Assembly: GCA_902783925.1 (NCBI GenBank)
Contig: CACZSV010000086.1
Span: forward strand, 1-6,893
DNA from: an uncultured Coriobacteriaceae bacterium
GTDB lineage: Bacteria; Actinomycetota; Coriobacteriia; Coriobacteriales; QAMH01
DNA: 6,893 nt
Direction: 5' to 3'
Shown here: positions 1-6,658 of the stretch, piece by piece
Layout of the letters: every line of letters begins with the position of its first letter
How positions within the stretch are numbered: position 1 is the stretch's first letter
Notes under the pieces: generated by a model
Seen by the model: only the letters and a program-made list of their open reading frames with translations
Databases searched by the model: none
Told to the model about the DNA's origin: nothing
Position numbers and translations under genes: made by a program

Positions 1-22
1 CCCCTTGCCAGGACTCATTCGC

Positions 23-157
23 GTCATCCTGAGCGAGCGGAGCGAGTCGAAGGATCTCACGACTCGACACGAGATTCCTCGGCTCCGGCGCTGCGCGCCT
101 TCGCTCGGAATGACAGGGTGCTCACGCCGATTCGCGCCTGCGTTCGGAACGACATGG
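23..157. repeat. Imperfect inverted repeat of the GTCATCCTGAGCG type plus a degenerate partial copy
   Basis: Seen directly: an outer arm at 23-36 (GTCATCCTGAGCGA) pairs with 101-114 (TCGCTCGGAATGAC) at 12 of 14 positions. An inner arm at 48-58 pairs with 71-81 at 9 of 11 positions, leaving a loop at 59-70. The right end (95-118) recurs at 134-157 with about 20 of 24 bases identical. Sequences starting GTCATCCTGAGCG and ending in CGGAATGACA are familiar as dispersed intergenic repeats in many bacterial phyla. That this is such an element is recognition from memory. Small open frames crossing it on both strands are artefacts of the repeat. No transposase is visible, so if mobile it would be non-autonomous. 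Confidence 0.6.
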
Positions 158-316
158 CGACAACACAGGGCACATTCTTTTTTGCGACAACTAATCGACA
201 TAGAAAATATATACTTATAAAAATAAATCTTGCACAGATTATTCTTTGCTGCGAAAATACGAAAAGCACATTTCAGATCTTGCAAGTGTGTTTGTTTTGC
301 AATGAAAGGGGAATTC
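158..316 (+). promoter_or_regulatory. AT-rich leader and probable promoter region of modA
   Basis: This stretch holds no supportable gene and is much richer in A and T than the flanking DNA. A possible promoter has a -35 TCGACA at 195-200 and a -10 TATAAA at 216-221, but the 15-bp spacer is short and other TATA-like hexamers (208-213, 210-215) compete. A weak inverted repeat, AATCT-N5-AGATT (226-240), lies just downstream and could be an operator or chance. The modA Shine-Dalgarno AAAGGGGA is at 305-312. The exact transcription start cannot be read from the sequence. Confidence 0.35.
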
Positions 317-1240
317 ATGAAGAGAAGAAAGTTTCTTAGCCTGCTTACCTGCGGTATTGTTGCCGTGTGCATGGCAGTAGCGCTCGGATTGGCTGGCTGT
401 GGTGGCGGCTCTGCCTCCAGTTCTAAAGCAGCGAGCTCGTCAGCAAGTTCCTCTGCAAACAGCGGACAGGCCGTGCAGCTACAGATTTACGCTGCAAACT
501 CGCTGAGCAAGGCCATGGCCGAGGCACAGACGCTCTATACCAAAAAGAACCCGAACGTCACGTTTGCAGACACTCAATACAAGAGCTCCGGTGAGCTGAA
601 TACCATGCTCGAGGCCGATCCGACTGCGGCAGACATCGAGATCACCGCTTCCAAGGGCACGATGGACACGGCCGAAGAAAAGGGCTTCATCGACAAGAAC
701 ACGCGCGTAACCATGTTCAAGAACGACCTTGTCATGGTGACGAGCGCCAATAACAACAACATCACTTCTGTCACGCTCGACGACATTGCTGCTGGCAAGT
801 ACACCATCTGCGTGGGCGACGACTCGGTACCCGCAGGTAACTACGCCAACCAGTCGCTGAGCACTGTGGGCTGCTTCGTCGATCCCGATGGCAAGACCGG
901 CGCCGAGAGCGCTGGCAAAGCTAATGGCACCGATGCATATGCGGGCACGCCCGTCGCGGGCAAGGTCGTCACGGACACGTCCGTTGGTAACGTTTGCAAG
1001 CATGCTGAGTCTGGTGACGTCGACATCGCCTTCGTGTACACCTCCGACGTTGAGCGCTTTGGCGGCGTCAAGGTTGTTGGCACCGTTCCTGCTAACACGC
1101 ATAAGAACATCACCTATCCGGGTGCTGTCTGCGCAAAGAGCAAGAATGCAACAGCGGCAAAGGCATTCCTCGATTGGTGCATGACCGACAAGGAGGCTGC
1201 GGAGATCTGGCAGAAATGGGGCTTCGAGCTCGCTGGCTAA
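317..1240 (+). CDS. modA: Molybdate/tungstate-binding lipoprotein ModA
   Basis: Extracytoplasmic substrate-binding protein of a molybdate (possibly also tungstate) ABC importer, 307 aa. It delivers the oxyanion to ModB. A basic n-region (KRRK, 2-5), a hydrophobic core and the lipobox LAGC place the lipidated Cys at 28. A Ser/Ala linker (about 31-50) follows. Ligand positions known for E. coli ModA have plausible equivalents: Ser62 (ANSLS), Ser90/91 (SSGEL), Ala173 (VPAGNY), Val223 (TSVGNV) and Tyr241 (FVYTSD). The C-terminal AAKAFLDW...WGF end is typical. The start at 317 is preferred because AAAGGGGA lies 4 nt upstream and it gives a normal signal peptide. An in-frame ATG at 302 and a longer frame from 230 are less likely. 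Residues about 183-213 look like an insertion relative to E. coli ModA. The gene is first in the mod cluster and is followed by a terminator. Molybdate versus tungstate cannot be decided here. Confidence 0.9.
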   Translation: MKRRKFLSLLTCGIVAVCMAVALGLAGCGGGSASSSKAASSSASSSANSGQAVQLQIYAANSLSKAMAEAQTLYTKKNPNVTFADTQYKSSGELNTMLEADPTAADIEITASKGTMDTAEEKGFIDKNTRVTMFKNDLVMVTSANNNNITSVTLDDIAAGKYTICVGDDSVPAGNYANQSLSTVGCFVDPDGKTGAESAGKANGTDAYAGTPVAGKVVTDTSVGNVCKHAESGDVDIAFVYTSDVERFGGVKVVGTVPANTHKNITYPGAVCAKSKNATAAKAFLDWCMTDKEAAEIWQKWGFELAG

Positions 1241-1256
1241 TCTCTGAATCGAGCGA

Positions 1257-1280
1257 TTATATTCTCGAATTAGAATATAA
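1257..1280. promoter_or_regulatory. Perfect 9-bp palindrome between modA and modB, possible ModE-like operator or mRNA hairpin
   Basis: TTATATTCT (1257-1265) and AGAATATAA (1272-1280) are perfect inverted arms around CGAATT. With one bulged base the pairing extends to GATT/AATC. The TATAT/ATATA half-sites and CG/TC flanks loosely resemble known ModE boxes (ATCG-TATATA-N6-TATATA-CGAT), but the match is imperfect. It sits 16 bp after the modA stop and upstream of the terminator, so it could equally be an RNA hairpin protecting the modA message. Confidence 0.4.
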
Positions 1281-1293
1281 ATCTGATAGTATA

Positions 1294-1322
1294 GAGGGGC
1301 TGGTTTTCCGGCCCCTCTTTTT
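1294..1322 (+). terminator. Rho-independent terminator between modA and modB
   Basis: A 10-bp stem (1294-1303 with 1308-1317, one T:G wobble) closes a TTTT loop and is followed directly by five T residues. It ends about 20 bp before the modB start. As modB has no clear promoter of its own after the hairpin, readthrough is likely, which would yield more modA than modBC transcript. Confidence 0.85.
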
Positions 1323-1342
1323 GTCACATCGAAGGATTTGTA

Positions 1343-2719
1343 ATGCGAAGACGTGGTTTCGCCATAGCAATCATGCTCGTTCTTATCGCATGCTTGTCGA
1401 TTGCCCCCCTTGCCTGGGCAGACGGGTTCGCTGCTGTTTCCACTACCAAAGCGAATGCGCCAACAGACAAGGTTTCGCTTTCTGCAGCAAACGATGCAGC
1501 GCTCATCGATGGGTGCAGCTTCGCCGTCAATGAGTTTGAGCGTGCGAGCAAGGGTTCTAACAGGAACATCGCCGATGCCTACCATGGCTATGCCTACTAC
1601 ATCGGCAGCAAGGCGAGTACAGTCATGTACATCGTCACGAGCGATTCGGTGATCGTCTATCTCGACCCCGATGCCGCACAGAAAGCAGGCTTTTCCTTAA
1701 GCTCCCAAGATGACCTCGCGAATCTGCAGAGCATTCTGATTTCGCTCGATACCGGCGCTGGTGGCGGCAACGCGCTCATAAGCCCCGATGCAAAGTGGCT
1801 CTTCACGCAGGACAAAAGCAACGAGGTCGATGGCGTGCTCTATCAGTTTGCACAGGAAATCGATGGCAGCTCGTACAACTGCGTCATCGGTGTGGACGGC
1901 AGCGATGTGACGCAGTCAGAAAACGCCCATCACGTGGATGTTTCGTTTGCGTGCTTTGGGGGTCTTGTCCCCGCGGCGGATGCGCAGATCGTAGCGCAGC
2001 CAAGCTGGTTCGAGTCGACGGGACAGTTCCTCTCGACACTCGACTGGTCCCCGCTTATCGTTACGCTCAAGACTTCGCTTACGGCGATTGTCTTCATCTT
2101 CGTCCTCGGCCTTGCAGCGGCGTATTTCTGCCTGCACCGCTCGTCCCGCGTACGTGATATTTTCGACACCATCTTCACGATTCCCATGGTGCTGCCGCCA
2201 ACGGTCTGCGGCTTTCTGCTTCTGCTTGCCTGCGGATCGAATACCGCATTCGGCAAATTCTTCATCGATATCGGATTTCCGCTCATCTTCAGCTGGCAGG
2301 CAACCGTCATCGCAGCGGTAATCGTTGCATTCCCGCTCATGTATCGCAATGCGCTCGGCGCCTTCGACAACCTCGACTCCAATATGCTCGATGCCGCGCG
2401 CACCCTGGGGTGGAGTGAGGCGAGAATCTTCTTCAAGATCATGCTGCCGCTTTCGTGGTCGTCGATTGCCGCCGGAACCGTGCTCGCGTTTGCCCGCGCG
2501 CTGGGCGAATTCGGCGCGACGCTCTTCTTGGCCGGCAACTATCTGGGCATCACGCGTACCATTCCCATCGCCATCTACTTCGAATGGATGAACGGCAACA
2601 CTGACATAGCCATATTCTGGACTATCGTCATCCTCATATTCAGCTTCATCGTCATCCTGTTCATCAATCTCTGGTCGCAGCATACGACTAGGTACCGTAA
2701 GGGGGCCGTCGAAGAATGA
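1343..2719 (+). CDS. modB: ModB permease with an extra N-terminal exported domain
   Basis: Membrane permease of the molybdate importer, 458 aa, about twice the usual ModB length (roughly 220-230 aa). Residues 1-27 form a signal peptide or signal anchor (MRRRG, hydrophobic core, ending near AWA). Residues about 28-230 are a soluble segment I do not recognise, rich in Ser, Asp and Gly with Cys58, Cys180 and Cys204. Residues about 235-445 are a standard ModB permease with about five membrane segments. Its EAA-type cytoplasmic loop (DAARTLGW, 350-357, with LP at 369-370) contacts ModC, and the ModB signature RALGEFGAT is at 385-393. The start at 1343 follows GAAGGA (1331-1336). The reading frame is continuous through the junction, with no sign of a frameshift. 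The stop overlaps the modC start by ATGA. The permease assignment is firm; the role of the N-domain is unknown. Confidence 0.87.
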   Translation: MRRRGFAIAIMLVLIACLSIAPLAWADGFAAVSTTKANAPTDKVSLSAANDAALIDGCSFAVNEFERASKGSNRNIADAYHGYAYYIGSKASTVMYIVTSDSVIVYLDPDAAQKAGFSLSSQDDLANLQSILISLDTGAGGGNALISPDAKWLFTQDKSNEVDGVLYQFAQEIDGSSYNCVIGVDGSDVTQSENAHHVDVSFACFGGLVPAADAQIVAQPSWFESTGQFLSTLDWSPLIVTLKTSLTAIVFIFVLGLAAAYFCLHRSSRVRDIFDTIFTIPMVLPPTVCGFLLLLACGSNTAFGKFFIDIGFPLIFSWQATVIAAVIVAFPLMYRNALGAFDNLDSNMLDAARTLGWSEARIFFKIMLPLSWSSIAAGTVLAFARALGEFGATLFLAGNYLGITRTIPIAIYFEWMNGNTDIAIFWTIVILIFSFIVILFINLWSQHTTRYRKGAVEE

Positions 2720-3834
2720 GCCTCGAGGTCAAGATCAGCAAAACGTTCGGCTCGTACACGCTCGATGTCGATTTCTCCGCAGGAGACGAGGTGTTCGGCC
2801 TGCTCGGCGCATCTGGTTGCGGCAAATCGCTCACCATGCGCAGCATTGCCGGCATAGAAACGCCCGATAAGGGTCGTATCGTCGTGAACGACAGGGTCTT
2901 CTTCGACAGCGAGAAAGGTATCAATCTCAAGCCGCAGGAGCGCAAGACGGCACTGCTCTTTCAGAACTACATGCTCTTTCCCAACCTGACGGTGGAGCAG
3001 AACGTGGCGGCGGGGATCCCAAAGGACACGCCCAAGGCAGAACGCGATGCTATCGTGCAAGGCGAGCTCAAGCGCTTCGATGTCGAAGCGTTTGCCAAGC
3101 GCTACCCGGCGCAGCTTTCCGGAGGCCAGCAGCAGCGTGTCGCGCTTGCCCGCATGCTTGCGGCGCGCCCCGGCATCCTCATGCTCGATGAGCCGTTTTC
3201 CGCACTTGATTCGCATCTCAAGAGCATCCTCGAGCAAAATCTCTCCGGACTGTTCGAGATGTTTGACGGTACCATCCTCTATGTGAGCCACGATATCGAC
3301 GAGGCCGTGCGCTTCTGCGACCGCATCGCCGTTATGGAGTCGGGCAAGATCATGGAGATCGACGGTGGCCGTGAGCTCATCAACGAGCCGAAGAGCCTTG
3401 CCGGCATCAAGCTTTCCGGTTGCAAGAATGCTCCGCTGGCAGAATATGTGGATGATCACCATGTGTATTGCCCACAATGGGGCGTCGAACTCGAGGTGAA
3501 GCAGCTTGTTCCCAAAGATGTGAAGGCCGTCGGTATTCGTGCGTTCAATATACAAAAGGCAGATGGCCCGGGACCGGGCGTATATCGCATGCGCGTAGAC
3601 CGTGTGAGCGACTCTCGCTTTGACCGCATGGCGCTTATGGAGTTTCTTGATCGTCGCGCCGATGCGGATTCGCTCGTCGCAGCTCACGAGCAAGAGATGC
3701 ACTACCTGCACCAACGTGTGTTCTGGCGCATAGATGCGGGCGAAGGCAAGGCGGGATGGGATTCGCTTCCCAAGCGTGGCGACGAGCTATTCGTGCATAT
3801 TCCAACAGAAAAGGTGCGTCTCGTCACCAAATAG
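2716..3834 (+). CDS. modC: Molybdate ABC transporter ATP-binding protein ModC
   Basis: Cytoplasmic ATPase that powers the ModAB importer, 372 aa. Visible ABC motifs in order: Walker A GASGCGKS (31-38), Q-loop Gln83 (LFQNY), signature LSGGQ (134-138), Walker B ILMLDE (154-159), D-loop SALD (162-165) and switch His192 (YVSHD). The region FDSEKGINLKPQERK (63-77) is characteristic of ModC proteins. Residues about 240-372 form a C-terminal extension in the position of the TOBE/MOBE domain that binds molybdate in classical ModC; it is divergent, so oxyanion binding there is not certain. The ATG lies within the modB stop (ATGA overlap), which implies translational coupling and equal ModB:ModC synthesis. 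No convincing terminator follows, only a 4-bp stem at 3838-3849 without a T tract. Confidence 0.9.
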   Translation: MSLEVKISKTFGSYTLDVDFSAGDEVFGLLGASGCGKSLTMRSIAGIETPDKGRIVVNDRVFFDSEKGINLKPQERKTALLFQNYMLFPNLTVEQNVAAGIPKDTPKAERDAIVQGELKRFDVEAFAKRYPAQLSGGQQQRVALARMLAARPGILMLDEPFSALDSHLKSILEQNLSGLFEMFDGTILYVSHDIDEAVRFCDRIAVMESGKIMEIDGGRELINEPKSLAGIKLSGCKNAPLAEYVDDHHVYCPQWGVELEVKQLVPKDVKAVGIRAFNIQKADGPGPGVYRMRVDRVSDSRFDRMALMEFLDRRADADSLVAAHEQEMHYLHQRVFWRIDAGEGKAGWDSLPKRGDELFVHIPTEKVRLVTK

Positions 3835-3946
3835 GTGCCGATGAGTCGGTCATGGCGTTTCTGCCGCCTGCTCGGCTCTCACCAGATTATGCTTCTCGTT
3901 TTGCAGAATTCAAAAATATGCATAGGATTATGTACAATCAATAAGT

Positions 3947-3963
3947 TATAATTAGCTAACTAT
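3947..3963 (+). promoter_or_regulatory. Probable -10 box inside a palindrome upstream of the metal-ATPase unit
   Basis: A consensus -10 TATAAT occupies 3947-3952, in the AT-rich half of the 180-bp gap after modC. The matching -35 region (near 3923-3929) is poor, as expected for an activator-dependent or weak promoter. The -10 overlaps a near-palindrome at 3948-3963 (ATA-A-TTAGCTAA-C-TAT, one mismatched pair). A repressor bound there would block RNA polymerase. The TTAG/CTAA core recalls DtxR-type iron boxes, but its even-length symmetry differs from the 9-1-9 DtxR consensus, so the regulator is unknown. A small stem (3984-3989 with 3995-4000, AGATGC/GCATCT) lies in the leader just before the strong Shine-Dalgarno at 4004-4011. 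Confidence 0.5.
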
Positions 3964-4014
3964 TGCTTGTGACATGTATGAATAGATGCTAATCGCATCT
4001 GACGAGGAGGAAAA

Positions 4015-4419
4015 ATGAGCTGGTATACGAGCAGTAAACTATGGTGCTTTGTGGGTGGAGTCGCTGCTGCAGGCGTGGGCTCACTGATTGCCAAGGCTCC
4101 CAAGACACGCGAATATGTGGTAAATGCGCTTGCCAAGGGCATGGAAGTTCAGCAGAACTGCAATGAGGGTCTGCAGTCCATCAAGGACGACGCCGCCGAT
4201 ATGGCAGAAGAGGCCCGCCAGCAAGCAAAGATCGATGCTGCACGCGAGGATCGTCGTGCAGAGATCGAAGCGCGCATCCGCGAGCAGGTCGAGGCCGAAC
4301 TTGCCAAGGAGGACGAGGCGGCACAGAAAACAGCAGCTGAGGAAGAGGCTGCAGAGGAACCCGCAAAGCAGCCTGCGAAAAAGCAAACGCGGTCTCGCGC
4401 ACGCAAGAGCACGAAGTAG
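4015..4419 (+). CDS. Small membrane-anchored charged helical protein, DUF6110-like
   Basis: A 134-aa protein of unknown biochemical role. Residues about 9-26 form one glycine- and alanine-rich membrane segment (FVGGVAAAGVGSLIA), followed by a conserved-looking stretch (KAPKTREYVVNALAKGME, 27-44). Residues 50-105 are predicted to be a long charged helix or coiled coil rich in Ala, Glu and Arg. The last 30 residues are low-complexity Glu/Ala changing to a basic tail (KKQTRSRARKSTK). From memory, the FxGG...G..G...SK pattern followed by a helical tail matches the DUF6110 type often found before P1B ATPases in Firmicutes; I could not verify this. The start follows a strong GAGGAGGA (4004-4011). 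The gene ends 103 bp before the ATPase, in the same direction, and ferrosome operons also pair a small membrane protein with the ATPase. A shared role in iron handling is inferred. Confidence 0.75.
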   Translation: MSWYTSSKLWCFVGGVAAAGVGSLIAKAPKTREYVVNALAKGMEVQQNCNEGLQSIKDDAADMAEEARQQAKIDAAREDRRAEIEARIREQVEAELAKEDEAAQKTAAEEEAAEEPAKQPAKKQTRSRARKSTK

Positions 4420-4477
4420 CTATCGAGGCGTGCTGCCTCAGCAGACAGACGCAAGACAGACAAGTTAGACGGACGCG

Positions 4478-4496
4478 GCGGGGATTATGTCCCCGC
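4478..4496 (+). other. Stable hairpin in the gap before the ATPase gene, no T tract
   Basis: GCGGGGA (4478-4484) pairs perfectly with TCCCCGC (4490-4496) around a TTATG loop. No run of T follows, so it is not a standard Rho-independent terminator. It lies 27 bp before the ATPase start and could tune readthrough, mRNA processing or stability between the two cistrons. The direct repeat AGACAGAC (4443-4450 and 4454-4461) lies upstream. Confidence 0.5.
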
Positions 4497-4522
4497 GCGA
4501 CGCATTATGAGAAGCGGAAATC

Positions 4523-6658
4523 ATGATGGAACAAACCGCATCCATGCGATTCAGCATTGTCAAAGACCTTCCTGGATATTTACGCGTGCGATTTGGCGCA
4601 CGCGCGTTCAACGCAGAAGAGGGCTACGGAATTGCCGAAGAACTCGAGCGCATACTTGGCGTGACGAGCGTGAAAACTGCCGTTGCCAACGGCAGCGTAC
4701 TCGTTCGCTACGATACGCATTACAAAATGACCAAGGAGAAGGTCCTCGCCTGCCTGGGCAGCTTTAATCGCATGGCTCTTCCCGAGGCGAAAGGCTCCGA
4801 TGAGCAGCTCAAGCAGGAGGTCGACGAGGAGTTTTTCACATCGCTTATCAAACGCGCGGGGGCCTTTGCGCTGCGACGCATTTTCCTGCCGATGCCCCTG
4901 CGCCAAGCATGGACCATGTACCGCGCATTCGGCTACATTGGCAAGGGCCTCAAGCGCCTCGCAAAACCCGAGCTTTCCGTCGAAGTGCTCGATGCCACAG
5001 CAATCACCGCCGCGATGCTGCGGGGCACCTTCGATTCTGCCGGCAGCATCATGCTGATGCTCGATATTTCGGATCTTCTTGAACAATACACACATCGCCG
5101 CAGCCGCATCGCGCTTGAGCAGAGCCTTGCGATTCAGGTGGACAATGCTTGGCTTGTAACGGAAGAAGGGGATGTGAACGTTCCCATGAGCCGCATACGT
5201 GAAGGCGACGTGATTCGCGTGCGCGATGGCGCAATGGTGCCAGTCGATGGCGTTGTGGTCGAAGGCGAGGCGGCATTGAACGAAGCGTCGATGACGGGGG
5301 AGTCCAAGCTCATCATCAAGAGCGCCGGCAAGTCCGTCTTCGCGGGCACGATTGTCGAGGAAGGCGCCATTGCCGTTGAGGTGCGCAAGCTCGGAGGCGA
5401 GACGCGTATCAGCCGCATCGTGGATATGGTCGATGAATCCGAGAAGCTCAAGGCGGGAGTGCAGGGCAAGGCAGAGCGTCTCGCGGATGCCATCGTGCCG
5501 TTCAGCTTCATCGCCTTCTTTGGAATCCTTCTCGCAACGCGCAATATGGAAAAGGCCATGGCCGTGCTCATGGTTGACTATTCCTGCGCAATCAAGCTCT
5601 CGACGCCCGTCGCGGTGATGTCTGCCATGCGCGAGGCCGCCAATAGGGGCATGGTTGTCAAGGGCGGTCGCTATCTCGAAGTGCTTGCAGATGCGGATAC
5701 CATCGTGTTCGACAAAACGGGTACGCTCACGACGGCGACACCCGCGGTTCAGAAGATCATTTCGTTCGGCAATATGGACGAAGTCGAGATTCTGCGGCTG
5801 TCCGCCTGCCTCGAAGAGCATTATCCGCATAGCATGGCCCGCGCCGTCGTGGCATGCGCGCAGGAGCGCGACGTGCTCCATGAAGAAGAGCAACATGCGG
5901 AGGTCAAGTACATCGTGGCTCACGGTATAGCCTCTGCCGTTGACGATAAGGATGTCGTGCTCGGCAGTGGGCATTATGTATTCGAGGACGAGGGCGTTGC
6001 CGTTCCCGAGGGTTTGCGGGAGCGTCTTGAAGCAGAAGCGCCTGGCTGCTCGACGATCTTCCTGGCAGTTGACGGCAAGCTCGAAGGAGCTATTTGCATC
6101 AACGACCCGCTGCGTCTCGAATCGCGCGAGACCATTGCCCGGCTGCGGAAAGCGGGCTTCGAGAAGATCGTCATGCTCACAGGAGACGCGGAAAACGCAG
6201 CCAAGGTGGCAGCGACCGAGCTGGGCATCCACGATTATCGCTCGCAGGTCTTGCCGGAAGAAAAGGCAGGCATCATCGAGGAGCTCAAGGCGCAGGGCCG
6301 CAAGGTCGTGATGGTGGGAGACGGCATCAACGATTCCCCGGCGCTTGCTGTGGCCGATGCGTCCATTGCAATGATCGACGCAAGCGATATTGCGCGCGAG
6401 GTTGCAGATGTGACGCTGCTGCAATCGTCGCTCGACGCGATACTGACCCTGCGTGTGCTGAGCCAGAAGCTCATGCGCCGCATATCACGTAATTACAGAA
6501 TAATCGTCGGCTTCAATACGGGGCTTATCGTGGTTGGCGTCGCTGGCATTATGGCGCCGACAACGAGTGCTTTGCTGCATAACGTGTCGACGATGATCAT
6601 AACCGCAGCGAATATGACGCCGCTGCTCGAGGAAAGGACCGGTAATGGGATCGCATAA
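4523..6658 (+). CDS. P1B-type heavy-metal ATPase, P1B-6/FezB-like (candidate iron transporter)
   Basis: A 711-aa P-type ATPase that couples ATP hydrolysis to transport of a transition metal across a membrane. Residues about 8-80 form an HMA-like domain with LPGYLRVRF but no CXXC, so it should not bind Cu in the usual way. Hydrophobic helices occur near 110-190, followed by the actuator with TGE (258-260). Membrane helices near 322-370 contain YSC (353-355) then STP, where Cu/Zn pumps have CPC. The phosphorylation motif DKTGT (397-401) carries Asp397. The HP locus reads PHS (435-437), with Ser where Pro is usual. TGD (553-555) and GDGINDSPAL (599-608) complete the core, and the C-terminal helices (660-700) include HNVST. 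The YSC motif and missing CXXC fit the P1B-6 group that includes ferrosome FezB; this is inference from motifs. Mn, as in CtpC-like pumps, is the main alternative. The start is uncertain: the ATGs at 4523 and 4526 both have a weak GAAGCGGA upstream. Confidence 0.85.
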   Translation: MMEQTASMRFSIVKDLPGYLRVRFGARAFNAEEGYGIAEELERILGVTSVKTAVANGSVLVRYDTHYKMTKEKVLACLGSFNRMALPEAKGSDEQLKQEVDEEFFTSLIKRAGAFALRRIFLPMPLRQAWTMYRAFGYIGKGLKRLAKPELSVEVLDATAITAAMLRGTFDSAGSIMLMLDISDLLEQYTHRRSRIALEQSLAIQVDNAWLVTEEGDVNVPMSRIREGDVIRVRDGAMVPVDGVVVEGEAALNEASMTGESKLIIKSAGKSVFAGTIVEEGAIAVEVRKLGGETRISRIVDMVDESEKLKAGVQGKAERLADAIVPFSFIAFFGILLATRNMEKAMAVLMVDYSCAIKLSTPVAVMSAMREAANRGMVVKGGRYLEVLADADTIVFDKTGTLTTATPAVQKIISFGNMDEVEILRLSACLEEHYPHSMARAVVACAQERDVLHEEEQHAEVKYIVAHGIASAVDDKDVVLGSGHYVFEDEGVAVPEGLRERLEAEAPGCSTIFLAVDGKLEGAICINDPLRLESRETIARLRKAGFEKIVMLTGDAENAAKVAATELGIHDYRSQVLPEEKAGIIEELKAQGRKVVMVGDGINDSPALAVADASIAMIDASDIAREVADVTLLQSSLDAILTLRVLSQKLMRRISRNYRIIVGFNTGLIVVGVAGIMAPTTSALLHNVSTMIITAANMTPLLEERTGNGIA

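Noticed and set aside
5..339. Short open frames on both strands at the left end
   Set aside because: They translate the dispersed repeat and the AT-rich leader, lack convincing Shine-Dalgarno sites and have biased composition.
479..1585. 368-aa minus-strand open frame across modA and the start of modB
   Set aside because: It runs through the modA terminator and palindrome and has no family motif; modA is unmistakable on the plus strand.
2575..3714. 379-aa open frame on the minus strand across modC
   Set aside because: It is a shadow of modC, whose full set of ABC motifs fixes the coding strand.
3838..3849. CCGA/TCGG stem after modC as a terminator
   Set aside because: The stem is only 4 bp and no T tract follows.
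3756..3944. 62-aa frame across the modC end and the following gap
   Set aside because: It mostly overlaps modC in another frame and has no plausible ribosome binding site or domain.
4580..6424. 614-aa open frame on the minus strand, antisense to the ATPase
   Set aside because: It mirrors the GC-rich codon pattern of the ATPase, which has all catalytic motifs; the antisense product shows no recognisable domain.
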